Positions 1 to 8,829 of a stretch of 64,000 nucleotides of DNA are shown piece by piece. Numbering within the stretch: position 1 is the first letter of the stretch; the number at the start of each line of letters is the position of its first letter. The position numbers and the translations under genes were made by a program. The DNA comes from Candidatus Schekmanbacteria bacterium (GTDB lineage: Bacteria > CSSED10-310 > JACPHN01). The stretch covers positions 1-64,000 of the forward strand of contig JACPHN010000006.1 of NCBI GenBank assembly GCA_016188575.1, given 5' to 3'. A model generated the notes under the pieces. That model made no database searches, had not been told where the DNA came from, and was given only the letters and a program-made list of their open reading frames with translations.

Positions 1-1
1 C

Positions 2-2338
2 GTCGACGTCACCGTGTGGACCGACGAGTCGGTGGTGCCGGGGTCCCATTACGAGTATATCTTGCGCGTCGTTTTTCAGGACCCGGGAGCCGCGCGGCGC
101 GCGGGCGACAGCGGGACGGTCGAGCGCGAGAGCAACGTTGTGCCGGCCCGCGCCGACGACCTGCTCGAGCGCTGGGATCTGACGTTCGAGTGGCGTGACG
201 AAGTCGAGGACGACCTCGATTGCCCGGAATGGGCGACCAAGGCCGTGCCGATGAAGGCGGAGCTCACCGGGACCTTCTCGCTGAGCTGGGTGCTGTACGA
301 CTGCCTGAATTCGGCGGTTCCCTACTGCCGCCACCACGCCGAACCCGAGGACTGGGTGTGGTACGACAAGAATCCGATCCCCGTACGACTGCCTGAATTC
401 GGCGGTTCCCTACTGCCGCCACCACGCCGAACCCGAGGACTGGGTGTGGTACGACAAGAATCCGATCCCCGTTTCGGTGTCCCTGACGAGCTCGGTCGGC
501 GAATGCCTGGAAGAGGAAGAGGGGGACGGCTGGTATCACTTCAACCAGCGCTGGCAGGTGCTGTCCAGCGCGGTCGCGCCGCTCGGGGCGAGGGTCGGCC
601 TGCACCGCTCGCGGTCGGAAGCGATCGACGTCGAGTACGTGTTGATCGACGGCGGTGGGGCGACGGGGGCGACGATCGCCGAGAGGTACGGTTGCGGCAG
701 CGATCTGGTCGACGCGGCGGCCGGCGCGGACCGCCGGGCAGCGTTCCCTGGGACGGAGACGGTGACCTTCCCGGCAGCGATGGACCGCCGGCGCGGGACG
801 AAACCGACGGGGAGACGCGGTGGAGGTTTCGGTACCGCAACGAGACGCCGCGCAGCTTCGTGCCGCTCGGAGACATCGCCGCGCCGGGCCGGCCCGCCGC
901 TGCCCTGACCTACCGCATCGAGGCAGTGCCGAAATTCGCCGCGGACCGCGCCAAGCTCACCTTCGCCACGGCGAGCACGGCTTTCCCGGGCATCGCGACC
1001 AACTACCCGGCGGACGCTCGTGGCTCCGAGGACGACGTCCAGTATCGGGTGACATACGAGCGGGGCGGGGAGCCGATGGAGCTCGCGCTCGGCTCGGCCA
1101 GTGGATTCGCGCACGCAGATCTTCTCGAAAGCCACGTCGCGCCGCTCTTCTGGAAGCCCAGCTTCACGGTGCCGATGCGCTACCAGCGCGGCGGCCCGCT
1201 TGAGGAGAGCCGTGACACGCTCGAAACCGTGCGCATCGAGGCGAGCACCACCGACTTCGGCGCCCACGGGCATTTCGCGGTGCAGGTCGACGTCGAGGGC
1301 GAGAAAAGCTACGTCGGGCTTGCTGCCCGGGGGAGCGCTCCGGCGAAGGAATTGCTCCAGCTTCCCCTCGACAACGACAAGACGGGCTTTCCGGACGACG
1401 GCTAGGCGGTGCTCGTGGATTCAGACACAGGGCAGACGGTGCCCGTGAAGGACCAAGGGCTCGACCCGGCAGCCGACGGGGACGGCCAGCCGGCGCCAGA
1501 CGAGCTGTTTCCCTGGACCGGCCGCCGCGGCGACGGGCTGACGGCCTACGAGGAGTTTCGCGGCTTCGTCGTGCGCGGCCATCATCGGCGCACCCAGCCG
1601 GACCTGAAAGATCTGTTCCTGTTCGTCAAGGAGCCCGACAACGTGCTGCACTACGGGACGGGGTTCCTGTTCGGCAGCGGGGTCACCGTCCACCGCGTGC
1701 ACGCGGACGAGCACGCGGCCAGGCTCGTCAACCGCACCGGCAGTGGCGCGCTTCCCGGCCATCGCGACCAGCATCTCGCCTTCATCGAGGTCGTTCAAGG
1801 GTACGGGGCTGACGAGCCCACCTACGGAAACACCTTCAGCAATCCGAGCACCCCCTGGGCGGACAGCCTATCTCGACGCTTTTGTCGACGGGGCGATCGT
1901 GCCGCCGCCAGGGCAGCGGTTGACAACGGTGGTCGCCCCCGGGAGCGATGAGGAGCTGATCAGCGGCGAAGCGACGCGCAAGTTTCGTTTTCCGGATGGC
2001 AGCTCGCCGCTCGAGCTGATCGTGCCTGTCAACCGGAAGGCAAGAGTCGCGTCGACACTGGCGGGCGGCGACCGCTACGCGGAGCTCGCGTATCCCTTCC
2101 AGGACCCGGGATCCACGGAATACTACGTCCTGCTCACCGAGGAACACAAGGACGATCAGGTCGCGCCGTGATCGGACACGAGGGCGGGCACTACGTCCAC
2201 GTCGAGGACTACGACCGCTGGGCCGTTCCCCCGAGCAACGGCGGCGCAACGCTGATGATCAGCGGGTTGCTGTACCCGCCGCCCAGCGCCTTCGGCCGGG
2301 CCGACCTCGGCCAGGTCCGCCTGCACCAAGACCCATGA
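2..2338 (+). pseudogene. Left-truncated, multiply frameshifted gene; possible secreted metalloprotease
   Basis: No family is named with confidence. Coding sense runs through the whole stretch but in changing frames: frame 2 from the window edge to about 470, frame 0 after an 88-bp duplication, frame 2 again from about 740, an in-frame TAG at 1403 where TGG (Trp) would read on, frame 0 after about 1855 near a run of five C, a TGA at 2169, then frame 2 from GTG 2168 to 2338. The early part has a fibronectin-III-like look (VVPGSHYEYILRVV). Around 750 and 1550 it carries Asp/Gly calcium-loop-like stretches (DGDGD; GDGLTAYEEFRGF). The last segment contains HEGGH, which fits the HExxH zinc-protease motif. 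Either a decaying gene or several sequencing/assembly errors; the genes downstream are intact, so damage is local. The last segment could instead be a separate 56-codon gene starting at GTG 2168. Confidence 0.6.
295..470. repeat. Exact 88-bp tandem duplication inside a coding region
   Basis: Bases 295-382 are repeated without mismatch at 383-470. Because 88 is not a multiple of three, the duplication shifts the frame by one and breaks the gene that contains it. A perfect two-copy repeat implies either a very recent duplication or an assembly artefact. Confidence 0.95.
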
Positions 2339-2347
2339 GAGGATGAC

Positions 2348-3421
2348 ATGAGGAAGCTTGGAATCATCGCCGTGCTGGTCTCGATGCTCGCGGGGGTCGC
2401 GGAGACGCCGGCGGCGCAGGGCCGCTCGCGCCCGAATCGCTATCTGCGCTTCGGGACTTATGACGGCAGGCCGAGCGGCCCTGACGTCATTCCTGAATAC
2501 GCCTTCGCCACTCGCGTTATCGGCTGGGTCTCGCTGAGAAATGGCAGCAGCGTGGGAGATCCCTACCCGGTGAGCGCCCGCGGCGTATCCTGGCGGGACT
2601 TCCTGCGCTTGGAGATCCGGCACGACGGCCAGCGCGCCGAGTCCTGGGTGGAGCTAAGCTTCGATGTCGATACTACGACCGAATCCGGTCTGGCCTTTAG
2701 TAGTCTCCCCAGTGGCATCCGGCGCTGGGAGAAGGCCGAGAAGCTGCACCCGTCAAGCGAGCTGCGCCCGGACAGCTCGGTCTCGATTCCCTTCGAGGTG
2801 CACCTGCGAGACGGCTGCCCGTTGAGGCTGGGCTCCTACGAGGTGGTGGCATCGTTCGACCCAGCAATCGCGCGGGTGCCGGAGCTCGCGTGGATCGCGG
2901 AGCTCCCGCCGCAGCCCGAGCCCGCCGTGTGGCGGGTGGGCCTCACCCCGGCGGAAGCCGCCATCCCGTGGCACAAGTTCACGCTTTTTCAGCGCGATCT
3001 GAACAAGCAGCGCATGAGGCGAATTGATCGCTGGTCGCACTACGTGCGTTTTTGGCTCGCGGAGGCCGAGAAAGACCCGGCCAGTCCTTTTCTCGTAGCC
3101 CAGGCTATCAACTGGATGACCGACTGGGACGAGATCGAGCGCCTCCTGCTCGAGAAGATCGCCTGGGTCGGGGGCGGGGGCACGTTCCGCAAAATGTACT
3201 CCCTGTATCGTACGCAAGCCGAGAGCATCGAGCTTACCTTGAATCGGCTCCAGAGCTACAGGGCCGAAGGGAAAACGGGCGAAGAATGGATGTTCATCCT
3301 CGGGGACGAGCTGGAGGTCTACAGTGTGCATCGCCGAGACAAGGCCCAAGACGACATCATGGTTGGGGGTCCGCAGCCCCCGAGTTTCCCCGCGTCCTGT
3401 CAGTTGCCGATGCCGGAGTGA
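2348..3421 (+). CDS. Secreted hypothetical protein, 357 aa
   Basis: I do not recognise the family. The protein begins with a typical Sec signal peptide (MRKLGIIAVLVSMLAGV, residues 1 to about 22) and continues as a soluble protein with a beta-rich first half (about 40-190) and an alpha-helical, Trp-rich second half (about 210-330). No catalytic motif is evident and there are only two cysteines in the mature part, so periplasmic or extracellular location is likely. The ATG at 2348 follows an AGAGG ribosome-binding site and lies 9 bases after the final reading frame of the damaged upstream gene, so the two were probably co-transcribed and may act together. Confidence 0.75.
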   Translation: MRKLGIIAVLVSMLAGVAETPAAQGRSRPNRYLRFGTYDGRPSGPDVIPEYAFATRVIGWVSLRNGSSVGDPYPVSARGVSWRDFLRLEIRHDGQRAESWVELSFDVDTTTESGLAFSSLPSGIRRWEKAEKLHPSSELRPDSSVSIPFEVHLRDGCPLRLGSYEVVASFDPAIARVPELAWIAELPPQPEPAVWRVGLTPAEAAIPWHKFTLFQRDLNKQRMRRIDRWSHYVRFWLAEAEKDPASPFLVAQAINWMTDWDEIERLLLEKIAWVGGGGTFRKMYSLYRTQAESIELTLNRLQSYRAEGKTGEEWMFILGDELEVYSVHRRDKAQDDIMVGGPQPPSFPASCQLPMPE

Positions 3422-3910
3422 CGCATCTGTCAACCCGAGCTCCCGAACCAGATCGACCGCTCCGGCAACCGTCGATGGCGGCGAGGAAGCTCTTCGCCGC
3501 GAGCGAGCTCGGCCGGATCGGCTACTGCGAGGCGGAGTACTATCATCCGACATTCGGCACGTTCGGCCACCCGCTGTCCTACCGAGGCACAGCACCCCCT
3601 ACCGCAAGTGTGAACGACGATCGCCGCCGAGACCCGTCGACGTCCACTTGCGGAGCACGCCAGGCCCGATCGCGACGCACGCGGAAAGCCGCGCGAAACG
3701 TCTGTGCGCGCCAGGGGAGCGACCTCGAGTGATGGACCAGCGGAGAATTGCCACCACGCCCACGATGCACGGCGTTGACGGCCTGCCGCGGGTGCGGTAG
3801 GCTAGTAGGAACAGGCGTGGCCGTACCGGTTGGGCCGCCCGCGCCGGCGCGCTTTCGGGTCGCGGATCGCGGCGGCGGAAACGCGCATCACCCGAGAGGA
3901 GGTGGAGCTT
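3422..3910. other. Gap with a possible coding remnant
   Basis: No gene is well supported here. A frame starting at ATG 3475 begins with protein-like sequence (SELGRIGYCEAEYYHP) but turns into Arg/Ser-rich translation typical of non-coding GC-rich DNA after about 40 codons. It may be the end of a broken gene. The last 20 bases hold the ribosome-binding site of the following Uma2 gene. Confidence 0.35.
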
Positions 3911-4759
3911 ATGGCAGATGTCGCCCTGGCGGCCGAGCCGGTCCTCGCCGCGCCCCCGGTGCTCCGACCGGAGGATATGCCCGATATCGACAGCCTGGTT
4001 ACCGAGGATGATGCACCCGTGGACAACATCTTTTCCGAGAAGCAGATGCGGCTGCTCACCGAGCCGCTGTATGCGAGCTGGCCGGGGCCGGGTGCGGGCC
4101 GCACGTTTCAGGCCACGGCCAATGTCGGAGTCGTCACCTCGGTCCGCGAGCCGCCCGTGGTGCCGGACGTCTTGCTGAGCCTGGACGTCCACCTCCCACC
4201 ACACCTTCACGAAAAGCGGTATCGCAGCTACTTCCTCTGGGAGGCCGGAAAGCCGCCGGACGTGGTGATCGAAATCGTCTCGAATCGCGTGGGCGGGGAG
4301 CTTGACGTCAAGTTACGGCGCTATTGCCGCATGCGGGTGCTCTACTACATCATCTTTGACCCCGAGGCCCACCTTTCGGGCGAGCCCCTGAAATGCATGG
4401 AGGTCAGCGGCGCAGAAACCTACCGACCCGTGGCTCCCGAGCTGCTGCCGGACGTGGGGCTCGGCGTGACGATCTGGCGCGGCACGTTCGAGGGGCTGAC
4501 GGGAGAATGGCTGCGGTGGCAGGACAGCGAGGGGCGGCTCATCCTGACTGGCGCGGAGCGGGCGGAGCGGGAGCGGGAGCGGGCGGAGCTCGAGCATGAA
4601 CACGCACGGATCGCGAGCACGGAAGCGGCGCGGGAGCGGGAGCGGGCGGAGCTCGAGCGTGAACACGCACGGATCGCGAGCACGGAAGCGGCGCGGGAGC
4701 GGGAGCGGGCGGAGCGCCTGGCGGAGCGTCTGCGCGCTCTGGGCGGTGACCTCGATTGA
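3911..4759 (+). CDS. Uma2-family (DUF820) putative nuclease with coiled-coil tail
   Basis: Restriction-endonuclease-fold protein of the Uma2/DUF820 family, 282 aa. The PD-(D/E)XK-type core lies at about 75-190: PVVPDVLLSLDVHL supplies the acidic residue and PPDVVIEIVSN the E of the ExK-like strand, followed by the Arg/Lys-rich helix GGELDVKLRRYCRMRV and the YYIIFDPE strand. The C-terminus (about 215-275) is a highly charged helix made of a 21-residue repeat (RERERAELEHEHARIAST). The ATG at 3911 has a strong GAGAGGAGGTGG Shine-Dalgarno; an upstream in-frame ATG at 3830 has none and its translation looks non-coding. Family members are abundant and mostly uncharacterised; a nuclease role is inferred from fold. 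A second, shorter Uma2 gene lies at 39357-39941. Confidence 0.85.
   Translation: MADVALAAEPVLAAPPVLRPEDMPDIDSLVTEDDAPVDNIFSEKQMRLLTEPLYASWPGPGAGRTFQATANVGVVTSVREPPVVPDVLLSLDVHLPPHLHEKRYRSYFLWEAGKPPDVVIEIVSNRVGGELDVKLRRYCRMRVLYYIIFDPEAHLSGEPLKCMEVSGAETYRPVAPELLPDVGLGVTIWRGTFEGLTGEWLRWQDSEGRLILTGAERAERERERAELEHEHARIASTEAARERERAELEREHARIASTEAARERERAERLAERLRALGGDLD
4571..4715 (+). repeat. 63-bp in-frame tandem repeat (2.3 copies)
   Basis: The unit starts at 4571, 4634 and 4697 with a 63-base period, the third copy covering about 19 bases. It encodes 21 residues of Arg/Glu/Ala-rich helix, so copy-number change would lengthen or shorten the coiled coil of the Uma2 protein without a frameshift. Confidence 0.9.
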
Positions 4760-5059
4760 GGTCCGAGAAAGCGGGACACGGAGGGCACGTTCGGGACGAC
4801 GAATAGCGCCCCTGCAAGCTGCCGGAAGTTGAAGACGGTGCGACACCTGGGTGCACCGGCCGCTGGCCCGCATTCTTGGGCCCGACAACGCTGCGACCAG
4901 AGGTCCGCGCACACTGGCAATGCAGCTCCGAACGCCCAGCTTGTAAGGAAGCGCCCTTCCGCCATCTTGCCGGCGCCGAAAAACGGCGCCGGCGGAATGT
5001 GGTTTGCACCATGGCGGGCGCAATGCGCGTGGACACTTGTAAAGGAGCATCACCCGATA
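4760..5059. other. Gap without recognisable gene
   Basis: Lies between the end of the plus-strand Uma2 gene and the minus-strand genes that follow. I see no convincing coding frame, hairpin with T-tract or repeat. Confidence 0.4.
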
Positions 5060-5389
5060 CTAGGCCGACGCCGAAAATTCCGGGCCTCCCCCTTCCCGGA
5101 GTCGCTGCCGAAGGGCGTTTCGCTGCTCGGCGACCCGGTCTATCTCGAGCTGCAGTCGTGTCGCAATGTCCCCGCTCCGCTCGTAGCCGAGCCGCGGCGC
5201 TTCCGCCCGGCCCCGGTGCCTGCTGCAGTCAGCTCCCGGCGTTCCCTGCGCCGCTTCTGCCTCCGGTAGATTGCGGGATAGCGCCTCGCGCTCGCGGCGG
5301 AGAAAGGAGAGTGCGCGCTCAAAGAGGCGCAACCGCCGCTGGTCCGTCCACTGGGTCGTCATCGTTCGTGACACCGTCCGCGGGTCCAT
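5060..5389 (-). CDS. Possible small charged helical protein
   Basis: A frame of 109 codons starts 9 bases after the stop of the DNRLRE lipoprotein on the same strand. The translation (for example RLRLFERALSFLRREREALS, and LEIDRVAEQRNALRQRLREG near the end) is heptad-like and rich in Arg, Glu and Leu, as in a short coiled coil. Neither the ATG at 5389 nor the one at 5362 has a clear ribosome-binding site, and the middle part looks less protein-like, so this may be a real small gene or a remnant. No family recognised. Confidence 0.35.
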   Translation of the reverse strand: MDPRTVSRTMTTQWTDQRRLRLFERALSFLRREREALSRNLPEAEAAQGTPGADCSRHRGRAEAPRLGYERSGDIATRLQLEIDRVAEQRNALRQRLREGGGPEFSASA

Positions 5390-5397
5390 GGCAGCGC

Positions 5398-6075
5398 TCA
5401 GAACAGCTCGATCGGACTGCCGATGGAATAGCACACTTCGAGCCTGGGTTGCAGGTCTGAGGCGCCGCACGTTCCTGAGGTTGCGCACTCGCTGCTGGCG
5501 AACACCGTGCTGCCGCCGGTAACGCGGTTCAGCAGCATGCCCCGGTTCATGAAACCAGGCGTTCCCGCGCCTGCGAACCGCACCCACTCCTGTACCAGCG
5601 CCGTGAGGTCTGCCGACGTCGGGCTGCTTCCTGGCAGAGTCGTCCAAATCTCGGTGCGATCGTAGTTGCTGCCAAAACTGTTCCACGTTACCGTGCCCTC
5701 GCTCCAAGGCTCCTTGATGCGGTACACGTCGACCGGCGCTCCCCCATAGAGAAGCACGTTCAACGTGAGCGTCGCCGACTCGACAACCGCGTCTTGCGGA
5801 ATCGCGCTGGTGTCGAAGTACAGCAACGCTTGCCGATCACCGACCGAGCCGCGGCTGGTGGTGAGGGAGTTTGAGCCGCCCCAGTTCTTGTCCGGCTTCT
5901 GCTGCCAGACATGCGCATCGGCCACGGTGCCCTCGTTGCGGTCAATGACCACGCAGGTGCTGCCGACCGAACGCACCACACCCGCTTCATCCTCTCCGCC
6001 GGGCAGCTCCGCACACCCCACCGCCAGCGCGACTGCTCCCGTGACGACGAATAGGCGGCTCGCTCTTGCTCTCAT
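5398..6075 (-). CDS. DNRLRE-domain lipoprotein
   Basis: Surface or periplasmic lipoprotein of 225 aa. The N-terminus has an Arg-rich start, a hydrophobic stretch and a lipobox-like AVGC (Cys about residue 21). The rest is one DNRLRE/disaggregatase-related beta domain: it opens with EGTVADAHVWQQKPDKNWGG, continues with RQALLYFDTSAIPQDAVVES and the TWNSFGSNYDRTEIW strand, and ends LQPRLEVCYS. Such domains are usually adhesive or carbohydrate-binding modules of large surface proteins; here it stands alone. The ATG at 6075 is preceded by AGGAGAAG. Specific role unknown. Confidence 0.8.
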   Translation of the reverse strand: MRARASRLFVVTGAVALAVGCAELPGGEDEAGVVRSVGSTCVVIDRNEGTVADAHVWQQKPDKNWGGSNSLTTSRGSVGDRQALLYFDTSAIPQDAVVESATLTLNVLLYGGAPVDVYRIKEPWSEGTVTWNSFGSNYDRTEIWTTLPGSSPTSADLTALVQEWVRFAGAGTPGFMNRGMLLNRVTGGSTVFASSECATSGTCGASDLQPRLEVCYSIGSPIELF

Positions 6076-6444
6076 CTGTTGCTTCTCCTGGGTTGTCTAT
6101 CGACTCTGGGGCCAAGCCGCTCCGTGGACTTTTTCATCACAATTTGGTCAGGCTGTGACCGGAGCAGACTCGCTGGCCTACATGCAACTCCCGGACCAAC
6201 ACACGCACGGGGGCTCGCCGCGCATCGCAGCCAGGCGCCCCCGCCGCCTGGAGGTTCCACCGGCTGCTCGGCGTCGAGGCGACAATGCCTCCATCCGGCC
6301 ATCCCCCGCGGGCGAGGGGAGGTGAGGTGGACGGGTGTTCGCGATGCGCCTACGCCGCAGCTTGCAGGCGAACTGGCGGTGGTTCGGGGGCGGCGCGCCC
6401 ACCCGAAAACTTGTACAAATTTGCCTTGCTTTGCGCAAACCGCG
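6076..6444. other. Intergenic region upstream of the DNRLRE gene
   Basis: About 370 bases downstream of tex and upstream of the lipoprotein gene. It includes a GC-rich block near 6225-6330 that resembles purine-rich intergenic sequence also seen near 30880-30920. No gene, clear promoter or terminator was identified. Confidence 0.4.
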
Positions 6445-8760
6445 CTACGATTGCCTCTTGAGCTGCGAGGCGAGCGCGCGGTTGCGGAATGCGGGCTGGG
6501 ATCCGCGGGCGTCGCGGCCACCGCCGCGGTCTCCCCCGCCGCGCCCATCCCGCGGCGGCCGCTGCGCTCCTTCGGCTCGCGCCGACCGCTCGTTCGCCAC
6601 CGGCGCACTCTGCTCCGACCGCGCCGACAACGCGATTCGGCGCCGCGCCAGATCCACCTCCAACACCCGCACGCGAATCTTCTGGCCCGCCTGCACGACT
6701 TCGCTCGGATCTTTCACGAACCGGTCCGCGAGCTGCGAGATGTGCACGAGCCCGTCCTGATGCACGCCGATGTCGACAAAGGCCCCGAAGTTGGTGACGT
6801 TTGTGACCACGCCTTCGAGCACCATGCCGGGTTGCAGGTCGGCGATCTCGCGCACATCGTCGCGGAAACGCGGCGCCTCGAAGGCGTCCCGCGGGTCGCG
6901 CCCCGGCTTTTTCAGCTCGGCAACGATGTCGCGTAGTGTCGGCAGGCCGACATCAGCCCCCACGTATCGCTCCAGCGGAATGCGGTCGGCGATGCTCGTG
7001 CCGCCGACGAGCTCGCCGACGGCCACGCCGAGGTCCACGGCCATCCGCTCGACGAGCTCATAGCGCTCGGGGTGAACCGCCGAGGCATCGAGTGGGTGCT
7101 CACCGTTGGCGACGCGGAGGAATCCCGCAGCCTGCTCGAACGTCCGGGGGCCGAGCCCGGAGACGTCGAGCAACTCGCGGCGGCTGCGGAAAGCCCCCGC
7201 CGTCTCGCGATGCCGCACGACCTTGCGCGCGAGCGCCGGGCCAATGCCGGAAACGCGCGCCAACAGCGGCGCCGAGGCGGTGTTCAGCTCCACGCCCACG
7301 AGGTTCACGCAGCTCTCGACCACCTCCTCCAGCTTCCGGTGCAATAGCGGCTGGTGGACGTCGTGCTGATACTGGCCGACGCCGATTGCCTTGGGGTCGA
7401 GCTTGACAAGCTCGGCGAGCGGGTCTTGCAGGCGCCTCGCGATGGAGATCGCGCCGCGAATTGTCAGGTCGAGGTCCGGAAACTCCTCGCGGGCAATGTC
7501 CGACGCGCTGTAGACACTCGCACCGGCCTCGTTGACCTGCACGGTGATCACGTTATCGAGGTGGGCCGCCGCCAGGATTTCGCGCACGAAGGCAAACGTT
7601 TCTCGGCCGCCCGTGCCGTTGCCTACGGCCACGGCATAGGGTTTGTGGCGAGCGAGGAACCGCAGCAGATCGGCGCGGGCGCGCTCAACACCGCCCGGTA
7701 TTGTCGGGTAGATGGTGATCGTCTCGAGAAACTTTCCGGTCGCGTCCACGGCAACGGACTTGCACCCGGTGCGTAGGCCGGGGTCGATGCCGACCACCGA
7801 TCGCTCGCCGAGCGGGGCCGCCATAAGCACGCTGCGAAGATTGCTCGCAAATACGTCCACGGCGTCGCGGTCCGCCTGCATCTTCGCATCGACCCGCACG
7901 TCGGATTCCACACTCGGCAAGAGCAGGCGCTTGAACCCGTCACGCACCGCGGCCTCGAGGTGGGAGGCGTATGGAGATTCGCGGCGCATCCCGGCGAGGC
8001 GCAAGACCGAGCTGATCAGGGCCTCCGTATCGAGCTCGATCGCTGACCGCAAGACACCGTCGCGTTCTCCGCGCTGGATGGCCAGATATCGGTGGGAAGG
8101 AATCGTCGCGAGCGGCTCGCGGAAGTCATAGTACTGCTCGAACTTGGTCGGTTCGGCGGTGGCGTCAGGAACGGCGGCAGAGACCAGCACGCCGTCGCGA
8201 GCCATCGAGGTACGGACGGTGGCGCGCACCTCCGCGCGCTCGGCGACGATCTCGGCGACGATGTCACGGGCGCCTGCAAGGGCGCTGCCGCTGTCCGGAA
8301 CGTCCTTGACCGCATCGACGTAGGTGGCGGCCTCGGCGTCGGGGTCCGCCGCCGGCGACTGCTCGAGGATGCGCATCGCCAGGGGCTCGAGGCCGCGCTC
8401 GCGAGCAATTGTGGCGCGCGTGCGCCGCTTCGGTTTGTACGGCAGATAGACGTCCTCGAGGGCCGCTTTGGTGTCACAACCGGCGATCTGCGCCGCGAGC
8501 TCGGGCGTTAGCTTGCCCTGTGCCGTAATGGAATCGAGAATTGTCGTTCTGCGCTCCTCGAGCTCGATGAGGTAGGCCACGCGCTCCTGGATGGCGCGGA
8601 TCTGGACTTCGTCGAGGCTTCCCGTCACTTCCTTGCGGTAGCGCGCGATGAAGGGCACGGTGGCACCGGCATTGAGAAGCTGCACTACGGCCGCAACGCC
8701 GGCGCGAGGCAGGGTCAGAGCAGTCGAGATAATCTCAATCGGATCAGGCAATAAAGGCAT
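6445..8760 (-). CDS. tex: Tex, RNA-binding transcription accessory protein
   Basis: Cytoplasmic nucleic-acid-binding protein of 771 aa, normal length for Tex. Order of domains: N-terminal helical Tex region (PFIARYRKEVTGSLDEVQI), a YqgF/RuvX-like domain starting VVGIDPGLRTGCKSVA, helix-hairpin-helix repeats (LLARVSGIGPALARKVVRHR and LLDVSGLGPRTFEQAAGFLR), and a C-terminal S1 domain (PGMVLEGVVTNVTNFGAFVD). The last ~45 residues are an Arg/Gly-rich tail (RDGRGGGDRGGGRDARG), likely extra RNA contact. The start at ATG 8760 gives the family's usual N-terminus; the frame is open further upstream but that part looks non-coding. Tex influences transcription and stress tolerance in other bacteria; its exact reaction is unsettled. 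Confidence 0.95.
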   Translation of the reverse strand: MPLLPDPIEIISTALTLPRAGVAAVVQLLNAGATVPFIARYRKEVTGSLDEVQIRAIQERVAYLIELEERRTTILDSITAQGKLTPELAAQIAGCDTKAALEDVYLPYKPKRRTRATIARERGLEPLAMRILEQSPAADPDAEAATYVDAVKDVPDSGSALAGARDIVAEIVAERAEVRATVRTSMARDGVLVSAAVPDATAEPTKFEQYYDFREPLATIPSHRYLAIQRGERDGVLRSAIELDTEALISSVLRLAGMRRESPYASHLEAAVRDGFKRLLLPSVESDVRVDAKMQADRDAVDVFASNLRSVLMAAPLGERSVVGIDPGLRTGCKSVAVDATGKFLETITIYPTIPGGVERARADLLRFLARHKPYAVAVGNGTGGRETFAFVREILAAAHLDNVITVQVNEAGASVYSASDIAREEFPDLDLTIRGAISIARRLQDPLAELVKLDPKAIGVGQYQHDVHQPLLHRKLEEVVESCVNLVGVELNTASAPLLARVSGIGPALARKVVRHRETAGAFRSRRELLDVSGLGPRTFEQAAGFLRVANGEHPLDASAVHPERYELVERMAVDLGVAVGELVGGTSIADRIPLERYVGADVGLPTLRDIVAELKKPGRDPRDAFEAPRFRDDVREIADLQPGMVLEGVVTNVTNFGAFVDIGVHQDGLVHISQLADRFVKDPSEVVQAGQKIRVRVLEVDLARRRIALSARSEQSAPVANERSARAEGAQRPPRDGRGGGDRGGGRDARGSQPAFRNRALASQLKRQS

Positions 8761-8829
8761 GGCGAATTTGTTCCCGGAATAGAAGTAACGTCGTCCCGTG
8801 GGCAACCGCGCGTCTTGGAGCCCGGCGCG

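Noticed and set aside
3475-3732. Plus-strand frame beginning MAARKLFAASELGRIGYC
   Set aside because: Only the first 40 codons look protein-like, there is no ribosome-binding site, and it overlaps no recognisable family; kept only as a gap note.
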